A DNA stretch of 44,000 bases from the NCBI GenBank assembly GCA_902583715.1, contig CACHXC010000014.1, forward strand, positions 1-44,000, written 5' to 3'. The stretch's first letter is position 1; every line of letters starts with the position of its first letter. This DNA is from an uncultured SAR116 cluster alpha proteobacterium. GTDB taxonomy: Bacteria; Pseudomonadota; Alphaproteobacteria; Puniceispirillales; Puniceispirillaceae. A model generated the notes under the pieces. The model had not been told where the DNA came from. It did no database searches and saw nothing but the letters and a program-made list of their open reading frames with translations. Positions 35,282-43,185 of this stretch are shown here, piece after piece. The position numbers and the translations under genes were made by a program.

Positions 35282-36093
35282 AGGTTCATGTGACGATTTA
35301 CGTCCTTGTATAAAAGATATCTGAATAGTCCATCACCAGTAGCCGTACAGCATTGAGGGCAGAAAGCGCGAAGCCACGCGTAGTCGCCTGCTTCAATATT
35401 GATCACATCTGAGTTGAACCGATAACTAGCTGTGCCACAAAGTACGTAAAGACCATGCTCCATAACATGTGTTTCGGCAAATGGAATTGTACCTCCTGGA
35501 CGGAATGTAACGATGTTAACGTGCATGTCATGAGCAATATCGTCTGCGCCAACAAATCGCGAGGTAAGCCAATTACCGTCAGAGCCAGGCATTTCTATCG
35601 GTTCAACGACGCTGTCTGATGTGACTAAAATAGGGGGTGCGTTGACGCCCCTCACCTTCTGATACCGCTTCCTAAACCAATGAAAAATGAGTCGGTTGCT
35701 AGAATCATTGATCACTGACCAATCTGTTTTTGGTGGCAAATAAATATAGCTACCCGGGTTGAGTTTGTGGGTGTCACCATTGACCTTTATCTTCCCTGCA
35801 CCGCTTGTGACAAATATTATATGTTCAGCGAACTCGTCATCATCAGGTAGGTCGCTTCCACCACCAGGAGATATATCCATTAAATAATGCGAAAAAGTTT
35901 CGGCAAAGCCCGTCATAGGGCGAGCCAGAACCCAAAGCCTTGTTTTTTTCCAGTTGGGAAGAAAAGAAGTGACTATATCCGTCAAAACCCGTTTTGGGAT
36001 ATAAACATATGCATTGGTAAAGATTGCACTGTCTTGAAATGCCTCCTTTTGGCTGGGCAATCCGCCTGCAGGTGAATAATAATCATGTGTCAT
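35266..36093 (-). CDS. allE: (S)-ureidoglycine aminohydrolase (bicupin)
   Basis: 275 residues from the ATG at 36093; an upstream in-frame TTG at 36120 has no better site. Two cupin domains are seen: the first around GGGSDLPDDDEFAEHIIFVTSG (split around residues 76-98), the second with the metal-binding set ETHVMEHG (about 210-217) and the end YKDVNRHMN, matching E. coli AllE/YlbA. The enzyme converts (S)-ureidoglycine to (S)-ureidoglycolate, releasing ammonia, with Mn2+. It is the last gene of the - strand operon that begins with the Pot-like permeases. Its presence implies allantoate is degraded via the amidohydrolase route rather than allantoicase. Confidence 0.92.
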   Translation of the reverse strand: MTHDYYSPAGGLPSQKEAFQDSAIFTNAYVYIPKRVLTDIVTSFLPNWKKTRLWVLARPMTGFAETFSHYLMDISPGGGSDLPDDDEFAEHIIFVTSGAGKIKVNGDTHKLNPGSYIYLPPKTDWSVINDSSNRLIFHWFRKRYQKVRGVNAPPILVTSDSVVEPIEMPGSDGNWLTSRFVGADDIAHDMHVNIVTFRPGGTIPFAETHVMEHGLYVLCGTASYRFNSDVINIEAGDYAWLRAFCPQCCTATGDGLFRYLLYKDVNRHMNLQLAK

Positions 36094-36122
36094 GGTGAAA
36101 ACTTCAAATTTTCCAATCAAAA

Positions 36123-36770
36123 TTACAAAATTGCGTTGACCATTCGGGCAGAGCTTACAATGGGGTCAAGGAGGTGTAAATTATGCTGAGCCTGTAATCG
36201 TTCGCAGACATTCGTCATGCCGGCGCATCCCAGTACTACAGCAATCTTGGGGTCCTGAACTTCAATGATTTTAATGCACTCTGAAAGAGTGTTAATCGCG
36301 CTACCGGGATTATTCTCTAATTCCAATACTGGTATTCCGCTCGCAATGACATCTTTACAAAGATAACCAAAGCCTTGAGCCATAATATTTTGTTTTATGA
36401 CAGGAACCGATACCTCTAGAGTAGTCAAAACACAAAATCGTCCATGACGCAAAGCTGCCATATGAAAAGCAGATTGACCAATCCCAATTATTGGTTTTCT
36501 TGTGATCGATCTTGCCTCGATTAGGCCAGTATCATCAAAACAACCAATTATAAAACCATCACAATCAGAATTTTTTTCAATTTCTGCAAGCAAGCCTGGT
36601 ATGGCTGCAATGCCATCTTTCTCACCCTGGATTGCCGCAGGACCACTGTAATTAGTAATCCCTCTAACCTGACAAAATTCTGGTAATTCTGACCTCAGAG
36701 TTTCAACGCAACTATCGGTCATCGCGTCAGTCGAATTTGGGTTAATGAAAGCTACTGTCTTCATAGTCAT
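36123..36770 (-). CDS. Asp/Glu/hydantoin racemase family, probable allantoin racemase
   Basis: 215 residues from the ATG at 36770; the ATG at 36764 is an alternative, and no clear ribosome site is seen. The N-terminal INPNSTDAMT is typical of hydantoin/allantoin racemases. Two catalytic cysteines sit in IIGCFDDTG (Cys77) and VLGCAGM (Cys182), as expected for the cofactor-independent two-base mechanism. Family members include hydantoin racemase and HpxA-type allantoin racemase. Between a transporter and ureidoglycine aminohydrolase, and near PuuE, the allantoin role (converting the R isomer to S) is most likely; this is inferred from context. Confidence 0.88.
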   Translation of the reverse strand: MTMKTVAFINPNSTDAMTDSCVETLRSELPEFCQVRGITNYSGPAAIQGEKDGIAAIPGLLAEIEKNSDCDGFIIGCFDDTGLIEARSITRKPIIGIGQSAFHMAALRHGRFCVLTTLEVSVPVIKQNIMAQGFGYLCKDVIASGIPVLELENNPGSAINTLSECIKIIEVQDPKIAVVLGCAGMTNVCERLQAQHNLHLLDPIVSSARMVNAIL

Positions 36771-36780
36771 CAAAAATGGG

Positions 36781-37656
36781 TTAGATTTTCTTGCCTGATG
36801 CTCGACGGCGCATCGTAAAGTAAAATGCGAGCGCCAAACCGATAACAGTAAAACTGATACCTGTGGTGAGAGTGCCTAGCGCATAAATGGTTGGGTCAGT
36901 AACGGTGGTCGTTAAGCCGCGCAATTCTAGAGGGAGAGTGTTCTGTCCACCGATCGCCTGCGATGATCTGGCTAGCTCATCATAACTTAAAGTAAAACCG
37001 AACAAAGCAACACCAATCAATGATGGTGCAATAATTGGTAAAACCGCTTCGGTGAAAGTTTTCCACGCCCCTGCACCAAGGTCGCGCGCGGCCTCTTCGT
37101 ATGATGGATCAAAGCGATTAAAAACAGCAAACATGATAAGAAGACCAAATGGCAAGGTCCAAGTCAGCTGTGCGCCAAGACCCGAGCTAAACAACCCCAT
37201 TGTTGTCCTAAAATCTTCTAAAATCCATGTTATTTGGTGCTTCTCACCAAGTGTCTTAACGGCGTCATCTAGAATTCGAAACTCTAATGCAACACCAAGG
37301 CTAATCACGATGGAGGGCACAATCAGGCTAGATACTGTAGCGTAGAAAAGTACGCTAGACAGCATGAACTTTTTTCGAAATGCTAGCCCTGCCATAAGGC
37401 TAAAAATTACAGTTAGCACCATAACAACAAGGCCAAGCCGTAAAGAGCGACCGAACGCGCTCCAAATATCTATCACCCCAACACCATCAAACAATGACTC
37501 AAACCAAAATAGAGACAAACCACGCATCGGAAATGTTAGGCCCCCGTTTGGTCCCTGGAAAGAGAGGACTAATATACAGAACATTGGTCCGTACAAAAAA
37601 ACGATAAAGAAACAAAAGAAACTTATCATCATGAACTTGAAACGAGCGTTGAACAT
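36781..37656 (-). CDS. PotC-like ABC transporter permease
   Basis: 291 residues, about six transmembrane helices. The EAA loop DPSYEEAARDLGAGAWKTFTEAVLPII (about 199-225, interrupted here by design of the motif) identifies the ABC permease family that includes PotC/PotI. AAAGGAG lies 6 nt before the ATG, and the ATG follows directly after the upstream permease stop. It pairs with that permease to form the inner-membrane pore. The racemase gene starts about 10 nt after its stop. Operon membership with ureide enzymes suggests the substrate is a ureide rather than a polyamine. Confidence 0.92.
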   Translation of the reverse strand: MFNARFKFMMISFFCFFIVFLYGPMFCILVLSFQGPNGGLTFPMRGLSLFWFESLFDGVGVIDIWSAFGRSLRLGLVVMVLTVIFSLMAGLAFRKKFMLSSVLFYATVSSLIVPSIVISLGVALEFRILDDAVKTLGEKHQITWILEDFRTTMGLFSSGLGAQLTWTLPFGLLIMFAVFNRFDPSYEEAARDLGAGAWKTFTEAVLPIIAPSLIGVALFGFTLSYDELARSSQAIGGQNTLPLELRGLTTTVTDPTIYALGTLTTGISFTVIGLALAFYFTMRRRASGKKI

Positions 37657-38538
37657 TTAAAGCTCCTTTCGGACATCTATAATACGCGTCATTCCGAAAA
37701 TGATCAAAAGAGTCGTGAAGATTAGGATGACTGCGTTGGCAGCAGCCGCTGGAAATTGCAAATATTGCATCTCAACGTTAATTATTTTACCAACAGAGGC
37801 AATTTGCTGCCCTCCCATCACGCCTATTGTAAGGAAATCACCCATCACAATAGTCACCACAAAAATTGATCCAATTATGATCCCGGGCCGGCTCAATGGA
37901 ATAATCACATTTGTAAGCATCTGCCAAGTAGAAGCACCAGTGTCGTAAGCTGCCTCGAGGAGCGATTTATCTATTCGCAACATGGAATTAAAAATAGGCA
38001 CCACCATGAACAAAGTATAGAGGTGGACAAATGCCACGATGACCGCAAATTCCGAGTACAAAAGCCATTCTATGGGGACCTCGACTATTCCCAATTTGAC
38101 TAGGCCATCATTAACAAGGCCGTTTCTACCCAGTAACGGTATCCATGAAATCATTCTAATAACATTTGATGTCCAAAAAGGAATTGTGCAGAGTAAAAAT
38201 AATGCAATCTGCAAGGCGATTGATCGAACACAAAACGCCAGAAAAAGCGCAATTAAAAATCCAACAATGAGCGTAATAAACCAAGTAATGATCACGAATT
38301 TGATTGTAGACAAATAAGTTGAGAATGCGGTGCATAATTCGGGAAGATTATCGATGCACCCGTAAAAAATGTCTTCGTAATTTGTAAAAATGAAGTCAGG
38401 GACAATGCTATACGAGGTATAATCCCAAAAGCTCACCACGACTACCAACAAAAGCGGTAATATGAAAAAAAGCCCAATCGTGACCATGAACGGAAGCGCA
38501 AGCAGAGACGCGCCATATTTCTCAATTTGTTTCAGCAT
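37657..38538 (-). CDS. PotB-like ABC transporter permease
   Basis: 293 residues with about six helices. The periplasmic loop after the first helix carries FWDYTSYSIVPDFIFTNYEDIF (residues about 37-58), a layout typical of PotB/PotH permeases. The EAA loop LLEAAYDTGASTWQML-VIIPLS (about 190-212) is the ATPase docking site. First gene of the four-gene - strand operon (permease, permease, racemase, allE-like). It has only a weak GGGG before the ATG. It is divergent from the ATPase gene across 570 bp. Confidence 0.92.
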   Translation of the reverse strand: MLKQIEKYGASLLALPFMVTIGLFFILPLLLVVVVSFWDYTSYSIVPDFIFTNYEDIFYGCIDNLPELCTAFSTYLSTIKFVIITWFITLIVGFLIALFLAFCVRSIALQIALFLLCTIPFWTSNVIRMISWIPLLGRNGLVNDGLVKLGIVEVPIEWLLYSEFAVIVAFVHLYTLFMVVPIFNSMLRIDKSLLEAAYDTGASTWQMLTNVIIPLSRPGIIIGSIFVVTIVMGDFLTIGVMGGQQIASVGKIINVEMQYLQFPAAAANAVILIFTTLLIIFGMTRIIDVRKEL

Positions 38539-39112
38539 TTAGACCCCGACATGCGCTTAAACCTACTAACCCCAACTCTGGCTTGTGCAGATTCTCAAAC
38601 TGGTTCCCGTTGAACCAATTATGAAGTCAGCCAAAGGATTGATCATAGGCAATAGCGCAGAACAGTCTCTTTGTTGACCACACCATTATTGACAAAATCT
38701 GGAAAACTCTAAATCGCGCGAGCCCATATTAAAAGTAGTTTGTTTTGTATATTTAGCTTGGGATACAAATTCACATTAAACCAACAGTAATTTTCGGCAT
38801 TTGCTACAGCGGTAAAAACGAATCGTGCTGGGTGACCGTGGTGAATGCAAAGAGTGGGTGACATAAGAGAAAACCAAAAACCCACTCAAAAATTACGATT
38901 AGAAGTAAAGTGGGTTTAATAAAAATTTAAAATTAAAAGAAAAATCAGATTGTTATAAGGTTCATATTAAAATTTTTGCCGGCGTAATTAAATTTCAGCA
39001 AAACCTAGAACCATACATTTCGCGCTCATTTTAAGTGATGATAGTTGTTTCTATTTGTCCTAGTCTGGTAGCGTGCCGATATAATTAACGAACTACGCTG
39101 AGAGTGGAGCCA
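38539..39112. promoter_or_regulatory. Divergent control region between the two transporter half-operons
   Basis: About 570 bp without a convincing ORF, separating the permease/racemase/allE operon (-) from the ATPase/binding-protein genes (+). It holds an imperfect palindrome TGGTTC-CCGTT-GAACCA (38601-38617, extended by partial matches on both sides), a good operator candidate. It also holds three segments that can pair in alternative ways (38852-38859, 38880-38887, 38909-38917). Near the + strand start, TATAAT (39080-39085) with TTGTCC at 39055-39060 could be a promoter, though the 19-nt spacer is long. Regulator unknown. Confidence 0.45.
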
Positions 39113-40075
39113 ATGTCTGAACTTGAACTGCAAAAGCTTCAAAAAAAATATGGTGACACTATAGCAGTACGTCAGGTCGACCTTGTTTTAAATGAACCAC
39201 AATATTGCTGCCTTTTGGGCCCATCAGGCTGCGGCAAAACTTCACTTTTGCGAATGATTGCTGGTCATGAGGTGATCTCGTCTGGTTCAGTTATAATCGA
39301 CGGCCAAGATATTTCAGAAAAACCGCCGTCACTGCGACCTACATCAATGATGTTTCAGAATTATGCACTTTTTCCTCATTTGAAAGTGATTGACAATGTT
39401 GCATTCGCTCTCAAAATATCCGGAATAGACAAGCTCACAAGACATGAACGCGCCATGGAAATGCTGCGCGGAGTTCAACTTGAGAAACTAGCAGATCGAT
39501 TTCCAAACCAGCTATCTGGTGGGCAGCAGCAACGGGTTGCACTTGCTCGTGCGTTGATCACTGAACCACGCGTCTTACTACTTGACGAACCACTCTCCGC
39601 GTTGGATCCCTTTTTAAGGATCGAGATGCGGGCTGAGTTAAAAGCACTTCAGAGAAAATTGGGGATCTCTTTTATCCACGTGACGCATAGCCAAGATGAA
39701 GCGATGGCGCTTGCTGATCTAATTCTGGTCATGAATGACGGTATTGTGGAGCAATACGGCACGCCGATGGAAATTTTCAACAAACCGAGAAATGCATTTG
39801 TTGCAAATTTTATAGGCGGCCACAATGTGCTGGCAATCGGGTCAAAATTATTCGCGATAAGAGAGGATCGTATAAATCTGACACCAAATGGAAACAGCCA
39901 GGTAAACACCATTGAGTTTCTGGGCGCTAATGTCAAAATCAACGTAGCTTATGGAAAAAGTGGAAAACTAAATGTGAGCCAGCCTGACGTTCTGTTTGCC
40001 AAGTCGAAAGTTGAAGTTGGAGATCATGTGAAAGTCAGCTGGAACAAAAAAGATCAATTAGAGCTTGTAGAGTAG
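39113..40075 (+). CDS. PotA-like ABC transporter ATPase
   Basis: 320 residues from the ATG at 39113; an in-frame GTG at 39104 is a possible alternative. Walker A GPSGCGKT (36-43), Q-loop MMFQNYALFPHL, signature LSGGQQQR (134-141), Walker B LLLDEPLSALD and H-loop HVTHSQDEA are intact. The C-terminal part (from about 235) is a small TOBE-like regulatory domain, somewhat shorter than in PotA (378 residues). It powers the importer whose permeases lie on the opposite strand. The binding-protein gene follows after 325 bp. Confidence 0.93.
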   Translation: MSELELQKLQKKYGDTIAVRQVDLVLNEPQYCCLLGPSGCGKTSLLRMIAGHEVISSGSVIIDGQDISEKPPSLRPTSMMFQNYALFPHLKVIDNVAFALKISGIDKLTRHERAMEMLRGVQLEKLADRFPNQLSGGQQQRVALARALITEPRVLLLDEPLSALDPFLRIEMRAELKALQRKLGISFIHVTHSQDEAMALADLILVMNDGIVEQYGTPMEIFNKPRNAFVANFIGGHNVLAIGSKLFAIREDRINLTPNGNSQVNTIEFLGANVKINVAYGKSGKLNVSQPDVLFAKSKVEVGDHVKVSWNKKDQLELVE

Positions 40076-40400
40076 GGCATTAACAAAACAACCGAACCCA
40101 CCGCATCCATCCGCACTTCACTGCACAAGAGCTTCTTCACAACTGACGCAATTACTCAAGGAATGGGTTGCGAACTTTTGATCTCTAGGATGATGCAAAA
40201 AAAGCACTGGAGATACTACAAATGCAATATATCCTGCGGCACGTAATGCTGAGGGTGAAGTAGCAGTTGCAGAGTATTCAAAGGTGAAAGTAACGTCAGT
40301 CTTACATTTCAGTTAACAAACTAAACGCATTGTGACTGAGTAAGCGCTGACAGGGCGAAGACAGAAATAACCCAACAAAACTCAAAAGGAGGATAGTTAA
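40076..40400. other. Spacer before the Pot-like binding-protein gene
   Basis: 325 bp with no ORF I can support. It ends in a very strong AAAGGAGG about 9 nt before the binding-protein ATG. The length suggests a separate promoter or an RNA leader for the binding protein, but I see no convincing -35/-10 pair or terminator in it. Confidence 0.4.
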
Positions 40401-41663
40401 ATGCAAAAAAACACGACACGTCGTAAGGTTCTCAAAGGAGCAGGCGCTGTTGCAGCATATGCTGGTTTGGGTCTCGGTATGCCAAACGTAGTGCGCGCTA
40501 ACGACAAAGTGGTTCGTTATCTTGGCACAGCAACTACAATGGGCACTGAAATCGACAAAAAACTCTTCGAGGATACGGGTATCAAAGTCCAGTACATCCC
40601 AGTCACAACAGATGAAGTGACAAAACGTGTGTTAACTCAGCCTAACAGTTTTGACATCGTTGACACTGAATATTTTAGCCTTCCAAAACTGGTCCCATCG
40701 GGAAATATCCTGGGTATGGATTCAAAGCGTATCAAAAATTTTGATAACATCAGCAGTACTCACACTCTTGGCGAGATCGGCGGAAAAAAGATTGGTGACC
40801 AAGGCACTGCACCGAAAAAAGTCTTTTACTTGAAGGATGAGTTTTCCAAGGAGTTCTCCTCGGAGCCAACTCGATGGGCAACGCTAATCCCGACGGTTTT
40901 CAATGCTGATACTTTGGGCATCAGGCCAGATCTGATTGGAAGACCAATTAGCACATGGGCTGAGCTTTTGAATCCAGAGTTTAAGGGGAAAGCGTCAATC
41001 TTGAACATTCCATCAATCGGAATTATGGATGCCGCAATGGTTGTTGAATCAATGGGTGAATATAAATACCCAGACAAAGGCAACATGACGCGTAAGGAGA
41101 TTGATATGACAATCGGCATATTAATTGAGGCAAAGAAACAGGGACAATTCCGCGCTCTCTGGTCTGATTTCAACGAAAGCGTCAATTTGATGGCATCTGG
41201 TGAAGTTGTAATACAGTCAATGTGGTCGCCAGCAATTACCGCTGTTCGTACACAGGGCATACCATGCATATATCAACCTTTGAAAGAGGGATATCGTGCT
41301 TGGGCTGTGGGCTTTGCGTTGTCCGCCGCCACTAAAGGCTACCAAGCAGACGTGTGCTATGAATTCATCAATTGGTACCTCTCTGGTTTTGTCGGTGGAT
41401 ATCTAAATCGTCAGGGTTATTATTCAGCAGTTCCATCAACTGCGAAAGAATACATGGCCGCCTACGAGTGGGATTACTGGATGCTTGGGAAGCCCGCGAC
41501 ACAGGACATTATGGCCCCCGACGGCAAGAAGCTGGCCGGTGCGGGTGAAGTCAGAGATGGTGGCTCTTTCGAAGAACGGATGGGCGGCGTTGCATGTTGG
41601 AACGCCACAATGGATGAGAACCGTTATATGGTGCGTAAGTGGAATGAATTTGTTGCCGCGTAA
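40401..41663 (+). CDS. PotD-like ABC transporter binding protein with Tat-like signal
   Basis: 420 residues. The N-terminus has a twin-arginine signal (TTRRKVLKG, residues 5-13), a hydrophobic stretch and a cleavage region around VRA near residue 32, so it is probably exported folded. The mature domain has the bilobal binding-protein pattern of the PotD/extracellular family 1 type (FDIVDTEYFSLPKL near 82; WAELLNPEFKGK near 191). At 420 residues it is longer than PotD (about 348). Cognate ATPase upstream; permeases divergent. Ligand is probably a ureide such as allantoin by context; polyamines remain an alternative. A terminator follows 22 nt after the stop. Confidence 0.92.
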   Translation: MQKNTTRRKVLKGAGAVAAYAGLGLGMPNVVRANDKVVRYLGTATTMGTEIDKKLFEDTGIKVQYIPVTTDEVTKRVLTQPNSFDIVDTEYFSLPKLVPSGNILGMDSKRIKNFDNISSTHTLGEIGGKKIGDQGTAPKKVFYLKDEFSKEFSSEPTRWATLIPTVFNADTLGIRPDLIGRPISTWAELLNPEFKGKASILNIPSIGIMDAAMVVESMGEYKYPDKGNMTRKEIDMTIGILIEAKKQGQFRALWSDFNESVNLMASGEVVIQSMWSPAITAVRTQGIPCIYQPLKEGYRAWAVGFALSAATKGYQADVCYEFINWYLSGFVGGYLNRQGYYSAVPSTAKEYMAAYEWDYWMLGKPATQDIMAPDGKKLAGAGEVRDGGSFEERMGGVACWNATMDENRYMVRKWNEFVAA

Positions 41664-41685
41664 ATGTGCCCAATTAAAAAATATT

Positions 41686-41712
41686 CGGCACCCTTTTGGG
41701 TGCCGTTTTTTT
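41686..41712 (+). terminator. Rho-independent terminator between the binding-protein gene and ureD
   Basis: CGGCACCC (41686-41693), loop TTTT, GGGTGCCG (41698-41705), then seven T (41706-41712). This is a textbook intrinsic terminator on the + strand. ureD starts only 19 nt after the T-tract, so it may be partly read through. Its CACCC/GGGTG core resembles that of the hairpin at 26393-26422. Confidence 0.92.
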
Positions 41713-41731
41713 CTGAATTGGAAATCCAGAT

Positions 41732-42541
41732 ATGGACGGATCTGAATGTGTAAAAATGCAACGCGCCAGAGGGCACCTAAGTTTTCGCGTTAGCCAAAAA
41801 CGTGTTTTGCGCATGTTTCAGTCAGGCTCGGCGAAGCTCATGCTGCCAAAAACTTATTCTGATATGATGGAAGCAGTTATTCTCAATACCTCAGGCGGCA
41901 TGACTGATGGCGATATTTTAGATATTGATGTTGAGGCTGAGGGTTGCGCGCTTGTAATGACAACTCAAACTGCCGAACGTGTCTATCGTAGCGTTGGAGC
42001 AAAGCCTGCAAAGACACAGATCAACATTTCAGTCTCTGGTAAGGCAGATCTACATTGGCTACCTCAAGAAACGATCGTATTCAATGACTCCAAATTTGAA
42101 CGAACATTAAAAATTAATTTGTCTTCCTGCAGCAACTGTTTAGTTGCCGAGACAATTGTTTTGGGCCGTCAAGCTATGGGTGAGAATATTTATGATTGTC
42201 ATTTAATTGATAATTGGCGCGTGTTCCGTGATGGTAATTTATTCCATGCGGAGTCGTTAAGGCTTTCAGATGAGGTTCGCAAAATCATCGCAGCGCCTGC
42301 TGGTGGCAATGGTGCTAGGCTGCTGTCAACAATTCTCTTCATTGGAAACAATTTGGAGCAAATCGTTGACAGTGTGTCCGACGTGATAAAACAAAGCCCA
42401 TCGAATTGCGCCGTGTCGTGTTGGAACGATCGTCTCATCATTCGCCTCATGAGTTCACACCCAGCGTCTGCACGTAAGGATATTGAAAAACTTATACTCG
42501 CCATTCGAAAACAGCCAATGCCGCGTGTCTGGCAGACCTAA
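41732..42541 (+). CDS. ureD: Urease accessory protein UreD
   Basis: 269 residues, typical for UreD. Recognisable features: [29 protein letters not shown] (start region, shown by its key residues R, G, K, P), [11 protein letters not shown] (about 51-61), [11 protein letters not shown] (about 74-84), [16 protein letters not shown] (about 107-122) and LGRQAMGE. UreD binds apo-urease and scaffolds UreF/UreG for nickel insertion. The ribosome site is weak. It opens the ureDABC cluster, 17 nt before ureA. The gene starts just after the intrinsic terminator, which leaves little room for a promoter of its own. Confidence 0.93.
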   Translation: MDGSECVKMQRARGHLSFRVSQKRVLRMFQSGSAKLMLPKTYSDMMEAVILNTSGGMTDGDILDIDVEAEGCALVMTTQTAERVYRSVGAKPAKTQINISVSGKADLHWLPQETIVFNDSKFERTLKINLSSCSNCLVAETIVLGRQAMGENIYDCHLIDNWRVFRDGNLFHAESLRLSDEVRKIIAAPAGGNGARLLSTILFIGNNLEQIVDSVSDVIKQSPSNCAVSCWNDRLIIRLMSSHPASARKDIEKLILAIRKQPMPRVWQT

Positions 42542-42558
42542 CAAGCAAGGAGTTAAAC

Positions 42559-42861
42559 ATGAAACTTAACCCCAGGGAAAAAGACAAGTTACTGGTATCT
42601 ATGGCTGCTATTGTCGCCAAGAAACGAAAAGAGAGAGGTGTCAAGTTAAACTACCCTGAGGCTGTCGCTCTTATCACAGACTTCGTCATTGAAGGAGCGC
42701 GCGATGGTCGGTCGGTCGCAGACCTAATGGAGGCTGGGGCACATGTGGTTAAAATTGAAGATTGTATGGAGGGCATTGCTGAGATGGTTGCAGATGTTCA
42801 AGTTGAAGCCACCTTTCCTGACGGCACTAAACTGGTAACAGTTCATCAACCAATTCGTTAA
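42559..42861 (+). CDS. ureA: Urease gamma subunit
   Basis: 100 residues, the exact family length; AAGGAG about 6 nt before the ATG. Conserved segments: [13 protein letters not shown] at the start, [14 protein letters not shown] (about 29-42) and the C-terminal half with [18 protein letters not shown]. UreA forms the small gamma subunit of the (alpha-beta-gamma)3 nickel urease that hydrolyses urea to ammonia and carbon dioxide. Part of the ureDABC operon, 18 nt before ureB. Confidence 0.97.
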   Translation: MKLNPREKDKLLVSMAAIVAKKRKERGVKLNYPEAVALITDFVIEGARDGRSVADLMEAGAHVVKIEDCMEGIAEMVADVQVEATFPDGTKLVTVHQPIR

Positions 42862-42879
42862 CTTTAGGAGATTAGCATT

Positions 42880-43185
42880 ATGGTACCGGGTGAGATACTG
42901 ACAAAAGACGAAGATATTCTCTTAAATGCTGGCGTTACGACAGTCAGCCTGTCTGTTGCCAATACTGGTGACAGACCAATTCAAGTAGGTAGCCATTACC
43001 ATTTTTATGAGACTAACGAAGCACTGAAGTTTGATAGGGCGAGTGCGAAGGGAATGCGTCTTGACATTGCAGCGGGCACGGCTGTGCGTTTTGAACCTGG
43101 TCAGGAACGAGAAATTTGCCTTATACCGTTCAAAGGCCGACGGGTCGTACATGGTTTTAACCAAAAAATCATGGGAGAGTTGTGA
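42880..43185 (+). CDS. ureB: Urease beta subunit
   Basis: 101 residues; TTAGGAG precedes the ATG. Conserved PGEIL near the start, [21 protein letters not shown] ([12 protein letters not shown] core, about 28-45) and the C-terminal [13 protein letters not shown]. UreB is the beta subunit that packs between alpha subunits. The stop TGA shares its last A with the ureC ATG, so translation is coupled. Confidence 0.97.
   Translation: MVPGEILTKDEDILLNAGVTTVSLSVANTGDRPIQVGSHYHFYETNEALKFDRASAKGMRLDIAAGTAVRFEPGQEREICLIPFKGRRVVHGFNQKIMGEL

Noticed and set aside
40237-40250. Possible sigma-54 promoter (GGCAC...TGC) before the Pot-like binding-protein gene
   Set aside because: The spacing between the GG and GC elements is two bases too short for a -24/-12 promoter.
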